Shown here one piece after another: positions 1-10,282 of a DNA stretch of 64,000 bases (position 1 is its first letter; each line of letters begins with the position of its first letter). Source of the DNA: Physella acuta (lineage: Eukaryota > Mollusca > Gastropoda > Physidae). Position numbers and translations under genes: made by a program. Location of the stretch: the NCBI RefSeq assembly GCF_028476545.1, contig NW_026731674.1:410501-474500 (forward strand), read 5' to 3'. The notes beneath the pieces were generated by a model, which was not told where the DNA came from, searched no databases, and saw nothing but the letters and a program-made list of their open reading frames with translations.

Positions 1-790
1 TAACGGATGGTATGTTGGGCTAATCTAACGGATGGTTAGGTTATGGGCTAATCTAACGGATGGTAGGTTGGGCTAATCTAACGGATGGTTAGGTTATGGG
101 CTAATCTAACGGATGGTAGGTTGGGCTAATCTAACGGATGGTTAGGTTATGGGCTAATCTAACGGATGGTAGGTTGGGCTAATCTAATGGATGGTTAGGT
201 TGGGCTAATCTAACGGATGGTTAGGTTATGGGCTAATCTTATGGATGGTAGGTTGGGCTAATCTAATGGATGGTTAGGTTGGGCTAATCTAACGGATGGT
301 TAGGTTATGGGCTAATCTAATGGATGGTAGGTTATGGGCTAATCTAATGGATGGTAGGTTATGGGCTAATCTAATGGATGGTTAAGTTATGGGCTAATCT
401 AACGGATGGTTAGGTTATGGGCTAATCTAATGGATGGTTAGGTTATGGGCTAATCTAATGGATGGTTAGGTTATGGGCTAATCTAATGGATGGTTAAGTT
501 ATGGGCTAATCTAATGGATGGTTAAGTTATGGGCTAATCTAATGGATGGTTAAGTTATGGGCTAATCTAATGGATGGTAGGTTATGGGCTAATCTAATGG
601 ATGGTAGGTTATGGGCTAATCTAATGGATGGTTAAGTTATGGGCTAATCTAATGGATGGTAGGTTATGGGCTAATCTAATGGATGGTAGGTTATGGGCTA
701 ATCTAATGGATGGTTAAGTTATGGGCTAATCTAATGGATGGTAGGTTATGGGCTAATCTAATGGATGGTTAAGTTATGGGCTAATCTAAC
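1..790. repeat. Minisatellite, 25-29 bp unit, in Delta intron
   Basis: Head-to-tail units built on ctaatctaacggatggttag with length variants (gttaggttatggg, gtaggttggg). Early units carry aacgg and later ones mostly aatgg, so the array has diverged in blocks. It runs off the left edge and stops about 50 bp before the first Delta exon seen here. Confidence 0.97.
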
Positions 791-841
791 ACATTTTGGC
801 TGTTGACATTTTTTATTTACACATGTCAAAAATTTGTTCAG

Positions 842-1011
842 ATTTGAATTTCTGCACTCACCACAAGCCGTGTAAGAATGGGGGCGTGTGCACCAACACA
901 GGCGCTGGTAGCTACACGTGTTCATGTAATGCCAGCTACACCGGGGTCAACTGTGAGCGTGAGATTGATGATTGTCAGAATAAACCCTGCTTGAATCGTG
1001 GACTCTGCCTG
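842..1011 (+). CDS. Delta: Delta exon: EGF repeat and start of the next
   Basis: Acceptor ttgttcag ends at 841. The first two bases complete an Asp codon, as in the QDLNYC context of other Deltas. It encodes one complete EGF repeat (FCTHHKPC to VNCE) and the first half of the next ([16 protein letters not shown]). Donor gtaagt is at 1012, phase 0. The open frame extends upstream to a Met at 796, but that part is intron with a pyrimidine tract, not coding. Confidence 0.93.
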
Positions 1012-4000
1012 GTAAGTCTCTAGAGGTTAGGATAGGGGTCTCTAGAGGTTAGGATAGGGGTCTCTAGAGGTTAGGATAGTGCTTCTCCTCTATTGATGTC
1101 AGAAGACTGATGTGACCCAGATCTGTTTAAAATCACACTAGGGCCTGGCACACAAGAGAGACAACTCCCAACAAATTAAGTTTGCAATGATTGAAAAAAA
1201 GTTTGTTGTTTGTGTTATTCTAAAACAAATCACAAAATGTACTTGTTAAGAAACAAATGTTTTTTAAAGTGTTTTTGTCGAGTTATTTATAGAGTATAGA
1301 GCACATGGTTTGCCCTGCTAACCTTACAATTTTATAATTTCCATTCTACAACAGATTCTGATTGCTTATTCTATCTAATAGCTGAACTCCTAACTTATTA
1401 TAGAATCTGTTTAGTTGTTCTATTCCTTAAAATAAATTGAAGAATTGATAATTTTAATTCTGAAGCACAATTGTCCAAAATGTAGAATAAAATAATGCTA
1501 AAAAGCTTAAAAAAAAAAAAAAAAAAGTCAGTTTCTTTGGGGGGGGGGGGGAATCTTGCGCATTCTTGTACTGTACTATAGCTAGTTAGCCTGCACGGCA
1601 TTAAGTGCTGTTTGCATTATAGTGATGTAATAGAAACATGACAGGTAATAGGGTAGTAAATTAGGGTTATACTAGTAGCGACGGGTCTGTTGCATGTATC
1701 TATATCAGTAGCTAATGAGATGAAATCTCCTCCCCACTGAAACTAGATCTGCTGCCATATTGGGGGGGGGGGGGGGGGGGGGGAAGGGTTGAACCCTGTG
1801 CCAGTTAGACATTGAACCCTGTGCCAGTTAGACATTGAACCCTGTGCCAGTTAGACATTGAACCCTGTGCCAGTTAGACATTGAACCCTGTGCCAGTTAG
1901 ACATTGAACCCTGTGCCAGTTAGACATTGAACCCTGTGCCAGTTAGACATTGAACCCTGTGCCAGTTAGACATTGAACCCTGTGCCATATTTTTCAGGAT
2001 ATTGGCACTGGCTTCCAGTGTCAGTGCCCCCAGGGATTCTATGGGCGTCAGTGTGAGAAGCAAGCAGTGTCCTGTAAAGCTGGTCCTTGTGTCAATGGTG
2101 GTACGTGTCTAGAGGGGGCTGGCTCCTACACGTGCTTGTGTCCACCTGGATACAGCGGCCCCAACTGCCAAGTGGATGTGGATGATTGCATATCCGCTCC
2201 TTGTCTCAATGGTAACTAGCCTGTGCTTTCTGTAATCTGTAGACACCCTGTCTGTCTGTCTGTCTGTAGACACCCTGTCTGTCTGTTTGTCTGTAGACAC
2301 CCTGTCTGTCTGTTTGTCTGTAGACACCTTGTATGTCTGTCTGTTTGTCTGTAGACACCCTGTCTGTTTGTCTGTAGACACCTTGTATGTTTGTCTGTAG
2401 TCACCTTCTTTGTCTGTCTGTTTGTCTGTAGACACCTTGTCTGTCTGTAGACACCCTGTCTGTCTGTTTGTCTGTAGACACCCTGTCTGTTTGTCTGTAG
2501 ACACCTTGTATGTCTGTCTGTCTGTAGACACCTTGTATGTCTGTCTGTTTGTCTGTAGACACCCTGCCTGCCTGTCTGTTTGTCTGTAGACACCTTGTAT
2601 GTCTGTTTGTCTGTAGACACCTTGTTTGTCTGTAGACACCTTGTATGTCTGTCTGTCTGTAGACACCTTGTATGTCTGTCTGTTTGTCTGTAGACACCTT
2701 GTATGTCTGTCTGTCTGTAGACACCTTGTATGTCTGTCTGTTTGTCTGTAGACACCTTGTATGTCTGTCTGTTTGTCTGTAGACACCTTGTATGTCTGTC
2801 TGTTTGTCTGTAGACACTTTGTATGTTTGTCTGTAGACACTTTGTATGTCTGTCTGTTTGTCTGTAGACACCTTGTATGTCTGTCTGTTTGTCTGTAGAC
2901 ACCTTGTTTGTCTGTAGACACCTTGTATGTCTGTCTGTTTGTCTGTAGACACCTTGTATGTCTGTCTGTTTGTCTGTAGACACCTTGTATGTCTGTCTGT
3001 TTGTCTGTAGACACCTTGTATGTCTGTCTGTCGGTCTGTAGACACCTTGTCTGTCTGTAGACACCTTGACTAACAGTTCTACTTGTGTCTTAGGTGGCCG
3101 CTGTAGTGACCAGCCCAATGGATACAAATGTTTCTGTCCTGCTGGCTACAATGGCACCGAGTGCCAGACTAACATTGATGACTGCAAGCTCAAGCCATGT
3201 CTGAATCAAGGCACCTGCGTGGATCTGGTCAGTGACTTCCGCTGTCAATGTGTCCCCGGCTTTGTTGGCTCTCTCTGTCAAATCAACGTGGATGACTGTG
3301 AGATGCGTCCCTGTGCTAATGGTGGCGTGTGTACTGATCTCATCAATGACTTTCAGTGCCAGTGTGCAGCAGGCTTTGATGGAAAAGACTGTAGCCTGGT
3401 ACTGGACGCCTGTGCCAGTAAGCCCTGTCTAAATGGGGGCGCATGTACCAACTTGTTTGCTGATTTTTCCTGTTCCTGCCCTGAAGGATATTGGGGGAAA
3501 AGCTGTCAACTGCTGCTGGGCATGGCGCCCAATCAAACAGTCGAGTCCAGCACGACTGCGGCTACGGGCCAGATGTCGGCCAACTCGGCCCAGGAGGAGG
3601 TTGGCCTGACCCTGGCCCAGCTCCTGATTGTGGTGTGTCTGGGGGGGGGCATACCCCTCCTCATCATCATCATAGCTGTCAGCATCCTGCTGTGTCGCAA
3701 ACGCTCGTACCTCCAGCGTCACACGCAGCAGAACCTTGAGAACCTGGCCAGGGAGAAAGAGCACCACTACATCAACAACATGAACAACAAGTGCAGCGCT
3801 GACTCCACCCTCCCCTCCACCCTCCCCTCCTCCTCTTCTAACTCCTCCAGTATTAAGATCTGTAACGAGGATCAGCAGGACTTGAACAAATTGAAAAGTT
3901 CCAACCTGCTACCTGAACATACAGGGGGCGGGGCTTGTTCAAAACAGCAGTCAGGACCAGCGGTGTGCGGCTCAACAATGTGCGGGTCAGCCATGTGTGG

Positions 4001-4462
4001 GTCAGCCATGTGTGGGTCAGCCATGTGCGGGTCAGCCATGTGTAAAGGAGACATTCGAGACTACAGAAGGTTAAATGTGGATTCTTTACCAAGGTAAGGT
4101 ATTTGTTCTCATGGTTGGTGTGTGTTAACTGGTTACATGGTTGGTGTGTGTTAACTGGTTACATGGTTGGTGTGTGTTAACTGGTTACATGGTTGGTGTG
4201 TGTTAACTGGTTACATGGTTGGTGTGTGTTGTCTGGTTACATGGTTTTTTGACAGACATTTTTTTTAAATTTCAGTATTTATGCAGACATAAAGACTGGT
4301 GCAAGTCTTACTAAAGAACACACATCGATGTGCGAAGGCCAACATACAGAGCACATGACATGGAGGCCACATTCAGAGCAGGCTCCTGGGTACCTACCTC
4401 CTACAGTATTGTTGCACCATTATTCTTGTCATGATGAGGATTATTTGGCTACTGAAGTTTGA
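842..4462 (+). CDS. Delta: Delta-type Notch ligand, 3' four coding exons (5' end outside window)
   Basis: Single-pass membrane ligand of Notch. Exons 842-1011, 1998-2211, 3094-4093 and 4276-4462 join with consistent phases (incoming phase 1, then 0, 1, 2) to 522 residues plus stop. The text [15 protein letters not shown] is the signature of the EGF repeat just after the DSL/EGF1-2 region of Delta proteins. About seven six-cysteine EGF repeats follow, several with the calcium-binding D-D-C start. A Leu/Ile-rich transmembrane helix (about 3608-3698) is followed by the stop-transfer CRKR. The juxtamembrane stretch [20 protein letters not shown] is typical of Delta, and the protein ends ATEV, the PDZ ligand of DLL1-type proteins. 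Signal peptide, MNNL and DSL domains must lie upstream of position 1. All introns hold tandem arrays. Confidence 0.95.
1014..1079 (+). repeat. 22-bp tandem repeat, 3 copies, starting at the donor
   Basis: Unit gtctctagaggttaggatag plus two G. The array begins at intron base +3, directly behind the donor of the exon ending at 1011. Confidence 0.9.
1080..1790. other. Delta intron, mostly unique sequence with homopolymers
   Basis: No coding signal. It holds an A18 run near 1509, a G-run near 1540 and a G22 run at 1762-1783. The motif gagagacaactcc near 1157 also occurs (reverse strand) beside the tRNA-like SINE near 13195, so a SINE tail remnant is possible but not demonstrated. Confidence 0.6.
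1791..1990 (+). repeat. 23-bp minisatellite just before a Delta acceptor
   Basis: About 8.6 copies of gaaccctgtgccagttagac plus att. The last partial unit runs into the pyrimidine tract atatttttcag that defines the exon at 1998. Confidence 0.95.
1998..2211 (+). CDS. Delta: Delta exon: EGF repeats
   Basis: Acceptor atatttttcag ends at 1997 and donor gtaact begins at 2212 (phase 1). It completes one EGF ([13 protein letters not shown]), encodes a full one ([20 protein letters not shown] onward to GPNCQ) and starts a calcium-binding type ([14 protein letters not shown]). The frame joins the previous exon as LCL-DIGTGFQ, spacing the six cysteines correctly. Confidence 0.94.
2232..3066 (+). repeat. 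Tetranucleotide-like minisatellite (GTCT-rich, 27-31 bp)
   Basis: Units of gtctgtctgtttgtctgtag followed by acaccttgtat or acaccct. Almost the whole intron between the second and third Delta exons is this array. Each unit contains tgtctgtag-a, which resembles a 3' splice site; the real acceptor is the unrelated gtgtcttag at 3093. Long open frames on the minus strand across it are repeat artefacts. Confidence 0.97.
3094..4093 (+). CDS. Delta: Delta exon: EGF repeats, transmembrane helix, cytoplasmic tail
   Basis: A 1000-bp exon, acceptor gtgtcttag, donor gtaagg at 4094. It completes one EGF repeat ([14 protein letters not shown]) and encodes three more, two starting with the IDDC/VDDC calcium signature and one with LDAC. 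A short Thr/Ser/Asn linker (NQTVESSTT) follows, then a hydrophobic helix with [20 protein letters not shown] and the basic CRKR boundary. The tail has [20 protein letters not shown], a Ser/Pro-rich stretch and a five-copy CGSAM repeat. The open frame starts at 3066, but only bases from 3094 are exon. Confidence 0.95.
3966..4040 (+). repeat. Delta: 15-bp coding repeat in the Delta cytoplasmic tail
   Basis: Five consecutive 15-bp units (tgcgggtcagccatg and variants) translate as CGSTM then CGSAM four times, followed by CKGD. The unit is a multiple of three, so copy number can change without loss of frame. Differences between units are mainly silent (tgc/tgt). Confidence 0.92.
4110..4245 (+). 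repeat. 26-bp minisatellite, about 5 copies, last Delta intron
   Basis: Unit catggttggtgtgtgttaac plus tggtta, starting 16 bp after the donor at 4094. The last copy has gtctgg in place of aactgg. Confidence 0.93.
4276..4462 (+). CDS. Delta: Delta terminal coding exon with PDZ-binding C-terminus
   Basis: Acceptor taaatttcag ends at 4275. The first base completes a Ser codon ([12 protein letters not shown]). It encodes 61 residues and a TGA at 4460-4462. The last residues DEDYLATEV end in the class I PDZ ligand ATEV, identical to that of vertebrate DLL1 as I recall it. This exon has no ORF-style start of its own and is recognised from splice phase and the C-terminal motif. Confidence 0.9.
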
Positions 4463-4547
4463 CCTTCATCCAGTAATATGACCTTGATCCAGTAATATGA
4501 CAGTCACATTGTCTCAAATGGCAAATTTTGGACATTTGAATATGTCA

Positions 4548-5045
4548 CAAAATGACATTTGTACACCTCGTGAAAGAATCTTTGTACACCTTATGAAAAG
4601 GACATTTGTACACCTTACAAAAAGGACATTTGTACACCTTACAAAAAGGACATTTGTACACCTTACAAAAACGACATTTGTACACCTTATGAAAAGGACA
4701 TTTGTACACCTTACAAAAAGGACATTTGTACACCTTACAAAAAGGACATTTGTACACGTTACGAAAAGGACATGTGTACACGTTACGAAAAGGACATGTG
4801 TACACCTTACAAAAAAGGACATTTGTACACCTTACAAAAAGGACATTTGTACACCTTACAAAAAGGACATTTGTACACGTTACAAAAAGGACATTTGTAC
4901 ACCTTACAAAAAGGACATTTGTACACCTTACAAAAAGGACATTTGTACACCTTACAAAAAGGACATTTGTACACCTTACAAAAAGGACATTTGTACACCT
5001 TACAAAAAGGACATTTGTACACCTTACAAAAAGGACATTTGTACA
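4548..5045 (+). repeat. 24-bp minisatellite in putative Delta 3' UTR
   Basis: About 20 units of ggacatttgtacacctta plus caaaaa. The unit is divisible by three, giving spurious open frames on both strands (KRTFVHLT / KCPFCKVY). Early units vary (tatgaaaagg, acgaaaagg) and later ones are nearly identical. Confidence 0.97.
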
Positions 5046-5210
5046 AACTGGAACAAATTTTGTACTTAATTTTGTGACCTTGACATTGTAATAATTTATG
5101 CAAAAACTTTCTTCCTAAAGAGCCAGACATTCCATTTTTCTGTTGGCCAGTGAACCCAGTGAACTCTAGCATTCCATCACTGGCAGGGGGAGCTGTTGTC
5201 AGGGCACTGG

Positions 5211-5301
5211 AAGTTGACAGCAGGCTGTACAGGACAGCAGGCTGTACAGGACAGCTGGCTGTACAGGACAGCAGGCTGTACAGGACAGCAGGCTGTACAG
5301 G
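5211..5301 (+). repeat. 17-bp tandem repeat, about 5 copies
   Basis: Unit ggctgtacaggacagca, one variant with agctg. Confidence 0.93.
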
Positions 5302-5452
5302 TTAATTTATTGTTCTAGTCAGCTCCAGCAGCATCTATTTATAGAATTTATTTGTAGAATACTGTACAAAATTCTTGTTGGCTTTGTGATTGATTTATGT
5401 GTTCATCTGCAAATTTTTTCATTTGTACCTTTCTGACTGGATGTGTTGAATC

Positions 5453-5528
5453 CAAGGGTGGATTGTAATCCAAGGGTGGATTGTAATCCAAGGGTGGATT
5501 GTAATCCAAGGGTGGATTGTAATCCATT
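5453..5528 (+). repeat. 18-bp tandem repeat, 4 copies
   Basis: Unit atccaagggtggattgta. Each unit is partly self-complementary (atcca / tggat), so it can fold as a short hairpin. Confidence 0.93.
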
Positions 5529-5649
5529 GAGTTTTGGGTTAGCCAAAGAGAGTTAGGGTTTGTCAAGGGTGTCAGAACATGCTGTTTACACTTCAACCTT
5601 TGAACAAAAAGATTGACAGGTTTTCATCACAATTTTTCTATCACACGTT

Positions 5650-5766
5650 TGGCCATCTCAATGTTTGGCCATCTCACAACACATTGGGCCATCACAACAC
5701 ATTGGGCCATCTCACAACACATTGGGCCATCACAACACATTAGGCCATGACAACACATTAGGCCAT
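5650..5766 (+). repeat. 16-19 bp tandem repeat, about 7 copies
   Basis: Unit ttgggccatcacaacaca with or without an extra tct; last copies have taggccatgacaacaca. Confidence 0.88.
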
Positions 5767-5883
5767 AGAACATATGTTCCTTTGAACTATCATTGTATTT
5801 TTGACTGCTTTGTTACACAAAACCAAATTGCCTGTGATTGTAAATACTATGTATATTTATAGCCCAATTTCTAGATGTTCTTG

Positions 5884-5889
5884 AATAAA
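5884..5889 (+). terminator. Delta: Candidate polyadenylation signal AATAAA for Delta
   Basis: First canonical hexamer downstream of the Delta stop codon, in the context cttgaataaacaagg. Assigned by position only. Confidence 0.4.
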
Positions 5890-5954
5890 CAAGGTCACAT
5901 GATTTCTTTCAATGCTTTTCTTAACTTTCTTTTGGGCCATTGAAAGTATGGCTT

Positions 5955-7015
5955 CAAACCATTTAGCTAATGACATGCTACATCTTGATGTCATAGATGT
6001 CACAAACCATTTAGCTAATGGCATGCTACATCTTGATGTCATATATGTCACAAACCATTTAGCTAATGGCATGCTACATCTTGATGTCATATATGTCACA
6101 AACCATTTAGCTAATGACATGCTACATCTTGATGTCATAGATGTCATGTCACAAACCATTTAGCTAATGACATGCTACATCTTGATGTCATATATGTCAC
6201 AAACCATTTAGCTAATGACATGCTACATCTTGATGTCATAGATGTCATGTCACAAACCATTTAGCTAATGACATGCTACATCTTGATGTCATAGATGTCA
6301 TGTCACAAACCATTTAGCTGACATGCTACATCTTGCTGTCATAGATGTCATGTCACAAACCATTTAGCTAATGCCATGCTACATCTTGCTGTCATAGATG
6401 TCATGTCACAAACCATTCAGCTAATGACATGCTACATCTTGCTGTCATAGATGTCATGTCACAAACCATTCAGCTAATGACATGCTACATCTTGATGTCA
6501 TATATGTCACAAACCATTTAGCTAATGACATGCTACATCTTGATGTCATAGATGTCATGTCACAAACCATTTAGCTAATGACATGCTACATCTTGATGTC
6601 ATAGATGTCATGTCACAAACCATTTAGCTGACATGCTACATCTTGCTGTCATAGATGTCATGTCACAAACCATTTAGCTAATGCCATGCTACATCTTGCT
6701 GTCATAGATGTCATGTCACAAACCATTCAGCTAATGACATGCTACATCTTGATGTCATAGATGTCATAGATGTCATGTCACTAACCATTTAGCTAATGAC
6801 ATGCTACATCTTGATGTCATATATGTCACAAACCATTTAGCTAATGACAGGTCCCCCTAGATGTCACAAACCATTCAGCTAATGACATGCTACATCTTGA
6901 TGTCATAGATGTCATGTCACAAACCATTCAGCTAATGACATGCTACATCTTGATGTCATTGATGTCACAAACCATTTAGCTAATGACAGGTCCCCCTAGA
7001 TGTCACAAAGCCATT
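5955..7015 (+). repeat. About 48-54 bp minisatellite, about 20 copies
   Basis: Units start with caaaccatttagctaatgac followed by atgctacatcttgatgtcat and one or two gatgtcatgtca blocks. Sub-blocks recur in the same variant order (for example the pair tagctgacatgc then tagctaatgccatgc near 6316 and 6626), showing duplication of several units at once. Two units end in a different module, aggtccccctag (near 6848 and 6988). Confidence 0.95.
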
Positions 7016-7077
7016 GGCAGGCTATCAATAATTCAATATTTTTGTGAGCTTAGCCTGACATGTGCATTCGTTTAGCC

Positions 7078-7279
7078 CAGGGGTCGGCAACCTTTTGAGA
7101 TGGAAGAGCCAAAAGTTACAATTGTCAAAATTTCCCTGGTTTTAAAGAGCCACTAACATTTTTTATTTCAAATATTTTTTTTATTAAGATTATTAGTATT
7201 TGTGCAAGGAGCTGGAGAGCCGCATCTTGATATCAAAAGAGCCGCATGTGGCTCGCGAGCCGCAGGTTACCGACCCTTG
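7078..7279 (+). mobile_element. hAT-type non-autonomous element (MITE), 202 bp
   Basis: Starts caggggtcggcaacc and ends ggttaccgacccttg; the ends are inverted repeats matching at 13 of 15 positions. It is flanked by a perfect 8-bp duplication gtttagcc (7070-7077 and 7280-7287), the target-site length of hAT transposons. The interior holds short agccgca / agagccgcatgtggctc motifs. The CAGGGGTCGGCAACC end is, from memory, a widespread hAT terminus in animals. No coding capacity. Confidence 0.9.
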
Positions 7280-7379
7280 GTTTAGCCGTATGTATGTATG
7301 TAAAGGCGAATTTGAGATTTTAAGACTTGAAAGATGACCTCTGAATATTGGGTCAATATTTGACGCGTTGTTTTGTCCA

Positions 7380-7457
7380 ACAGCCGTCCATTGTTTACAA
7401 CAGCCGTCCATTGTTTACAACAGCCGTCCATTGTTTACAACAGCCGTCCATTGTTTC
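7380..7457 (+). repeat. 20-bp tandem repeat, 4 copies
   Basis: Unit cagccgtccattgtttacaa, copies identical except the last. Confidence 0.95.
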
Positions 7458-7639
7458 CTCTTGGGAACCTGGTGTTTGATTTGAGCTCATGGTCAACTTC
7501 AGATGTCAGCACTGTGGCCAGTGTTTCTTTCAGACTTTTTTTTTCTTAAAAAAACTGTCAGTTGCTTGACTGCGCTCCATACCCTGTAAACTTTACACGC
7601 AGGTCAAGTAATATTGGACCAAACAATTGGCTGGAATGA

Positions 7640-8105
7640 TATTTATATCATGATATCATTGAATGATATATCATATCATTGAATGATATGATATAAATAT
7701 CATTGAATGATATTTATATCATTGAATGATATTTATATCATGATATCATTGAATGATATTTATATCATGATATCATTGAATATTTTTATCATATCATTGA
7801 ATGATATTTATATCATGATATCATTGAATGATATTTATATCATGATATCATTGTATATTTATATCATATCATTGAATGATATTTATATCATGTCATTGAA
7901 TGATATTTATATCATGATATCATTGTATATTTATATCATATAATTGAATATTTATATCATGATATCATTGAATGATATTCATATCATGATATCATTGAAT
8001 GATATTTATATCATGATATCATTTAATGATATTTATATCATGATATCATTGTATATTTATATCATATAATTGAATGATATTTATATCATGATATCATTGA
8101 ATGAT
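7640..8105. repeat. AT-rich palindromic minisatellite
   Basis: Units combine atatcatgatat (a perfect palindrome) with attgaatgatatttat. Unit lengths vary between about 24 and 34 bp. Open frames (MIFISLNDIYIM) are artefacts. Confidence 0.95.
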
Positions 8106-10282
8106 GTCTCAGCGAAGTCCTCATCTATTGTGTACTGAACTGCTGGGCAAGTCGAGATTCTTTGATTCAAACTGAAAAGTAGAAATGAAACTAGATCTAG
8201 ATCTCCCTTTTTTTCAGTTGTGCACGAGAGAAAAAGTTTCTCCACAGTTGATGCCTACATAGATCTCAAGTATTACATAACACAGCGACCCTCCCTAGGC
8301 TTCTATGTGTTTACCTTTGTATTAAAAATCTTCTATTGTTCCTTTTACGAAAATTTATTTTTATTAATTGAAAAAAAAATAGATAAAGGCCCTATTGTTG
8401 TCATCGATTTGCTTAAGTTTTTTTTTCCAGATGAATTATTTCTTTCGTTTGCTTTTATTGTGGAGAATGAATGGGTGAGGTGGTGTGTGTGGGGGGGGGG
8501 GGGTTGTCATATTAATCTTAAAAACTCTAGGCCCGCCTGTAGCCCCAAGCCTGACTGCAATGTTTCAGAAGTCTCCAACTGACCGCGAGGTGGCGCGCCG
8601 TATTGGACACAAACAATCAACAGCTAGCGTCAACAGACGCCGGGGCGAGGGGTTGGCGGCCACGCTCAATGTTTGCCCAGCTAATGGCGGGCAAATCAGA
8701 CGGATTGTCTCAAGTAACAGTGGCCATTGTGGGCCATTGTCGGCCACTGCTGGCCCAACCTCAGTGGTATGGGCAGGGATCTGGATACGTGCAAGTGTGT
8801 GTGTGGGGGGGGGGGGGGGGGGGTAGGCTACCTGTGACTGACACATTGAAATATTTGAAGAGAAGAACATCATTTATTGAAGGCAGCTACTCGGTATTTT
8901 ATTTAAAAAAAAAAAAGTATGAAAGAATAAATATGTATTCAAATGTCATTGTGCTAAAGCCTTTCACAAAGGTCTCTGGGAAAGTTTGACGCCCTGTTGT
9001 GTATGGAATGAAGAGCACCAAGTCTCTTGCTAGGAGGTCAACGGAAAAAAGTCACAGGAAAAATAAACACAGAATACAAAACTCACAACAAAAATAAACA
9101 CAGTAGAAAGTCAGTTTTTTGGTAGGAAAAAAGTCACCAAAAAAATTCATAAAAAATGTTTTAATAACACGCCTGTACGTAATAATGCACTAAAAAGGAG
9201 AAAATATTTATTTTCTTTAAATATTTAATAATATAATACCATTTAAATAACTATAAAGAAACCACGTCTTTACGCCATTTCACGCAGTTAGTATTTAACA
9301 AACAAGATTGAAACCGAGAAAGTGCGTACATTATTTTATATTCTATAAAATTTAATATGTAAAATGGAATTACAATTACAACCTACAAACTTTATACGAA
9401 AATATTGTATGTGTGCTATAAATATTTCTATATGTATACAACCCACGCATATCTATCTAACATACCCATAGTATATTGAACTCTCTTAACCGAATGTAGG
9501 CGCCATAGCGCTCACGTAAAGCAACCTGTCGGGGAGCCGGAGGACGCCCGGATTCGATTTAGTTAAATACTGTATTAATCTTTCTTATTCATAGTCTATC
9601 GCACTGTTTAAAATGAACGTATTCACTAAAGCGCTCACAGGATAGCCAAGGGCGCAAAATCGAACCCTTGCCGGGGCGCCGGCGAACGTGCTTGATTCAA
9701 TTTAGTGAACGACTATAATACCCCCAGCTTGTCCGCAAACCGAAAGACGGAAGTAAACAAATGGGGCACTGGTTCTAAACTGTTACTGATTTAAAATAAT
9801 AATTAGTAAACAGTACGTTCAGTGTATAAAATAAAAGGCAGTATTTAAAATATCTGTGTTTTACCTACGACATTGCGCTTTATCAATATATGCTGATTAT
9901 ATAATTATTTTTTTCCAACACCAAAACAAATAAAAAGTATCACCCTTCCCCCGATGTAGTGTTTTTAAAGGGAAATAATTTTTTTTTTATCTATCAAGGG
10001 AAGTAACTGTCATTAAGTGAACAAAGTAAAATAATTTGTACACTTTTAAATGTTTATGAAGGATGAGAGATTTTCTTTGACTTTGTTTATTCTACATGAC
10101 GTTGATTAAAATGATACGTTTGGAAAATGAAACTTTTTTTTAATAAAACCATCCATATTAATTTTTTTAAATCATTCATTTAGAAAATAAACGCTTTATT
10201 AATATTAAATTATGGCGATCAAGTCGAGTTTTTTTTTGCTGTACGGCTGTCCTACACGAGTCTGTCCGCTGGGACATATATG
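8106..10282. other. Intergenic, unrecognised; AT-rich with one GC-richer patch
   Basis: 8530-8790 is GC-richer, flanked by G runs at 8490-8503 and 8805-8823, with open frames of 100-130 codons on both strands that I do not recognise and that lack splice or domain evidence. 9000-10200 is AT-rich without coding signal apart from the SINE-like modules at 9490-9700. Confidence 0.5.
9490..9700 (+). repeat. Two decayed tRNA-like (SINE-type) modules
   Basis: Two related segments about 130 bp apart share gcgctcac, a cgggg-gccgg core and gattcgatttagt / gattcaatttagt. The second reads aaagcgctcacaggatagcc then aatcgaaccc, resembling the anticodon-to-B-box part of a tRNA-Leu/Ser-like SINE head. A third relative lies near 12095-12150 (aaagtgctcacag, gggcgccaaatcgcacc). 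No complete A box or tail is seen. Confidence 0.35.

Larger units (their letters stand above)
4463..5889 (+). other. Delta: Putative Delta 3' UTR
   Basis: From the stop codon to the first canonical AATAAA (5884-5889). No acceptor or coding signal is evident. If the signal is used, the UTR is about 1.4 kb and contains four separate tandem arrays. The 3' end is an inference and needs transcript data. Confidence 0.45.

Noticed and set aside
2109-3127. Minus-strand 301-303 codon frames ([13 protein letters not shown])
   Set aside because: Antisense of the GTCT-rich intron array and of Delta exons.
8485-8989. Overlapping 102-128 codon frames in a GC-richer patch
   Set aside because: Open on both strands, bounded by G runs, with no recognisable motif or splice context.
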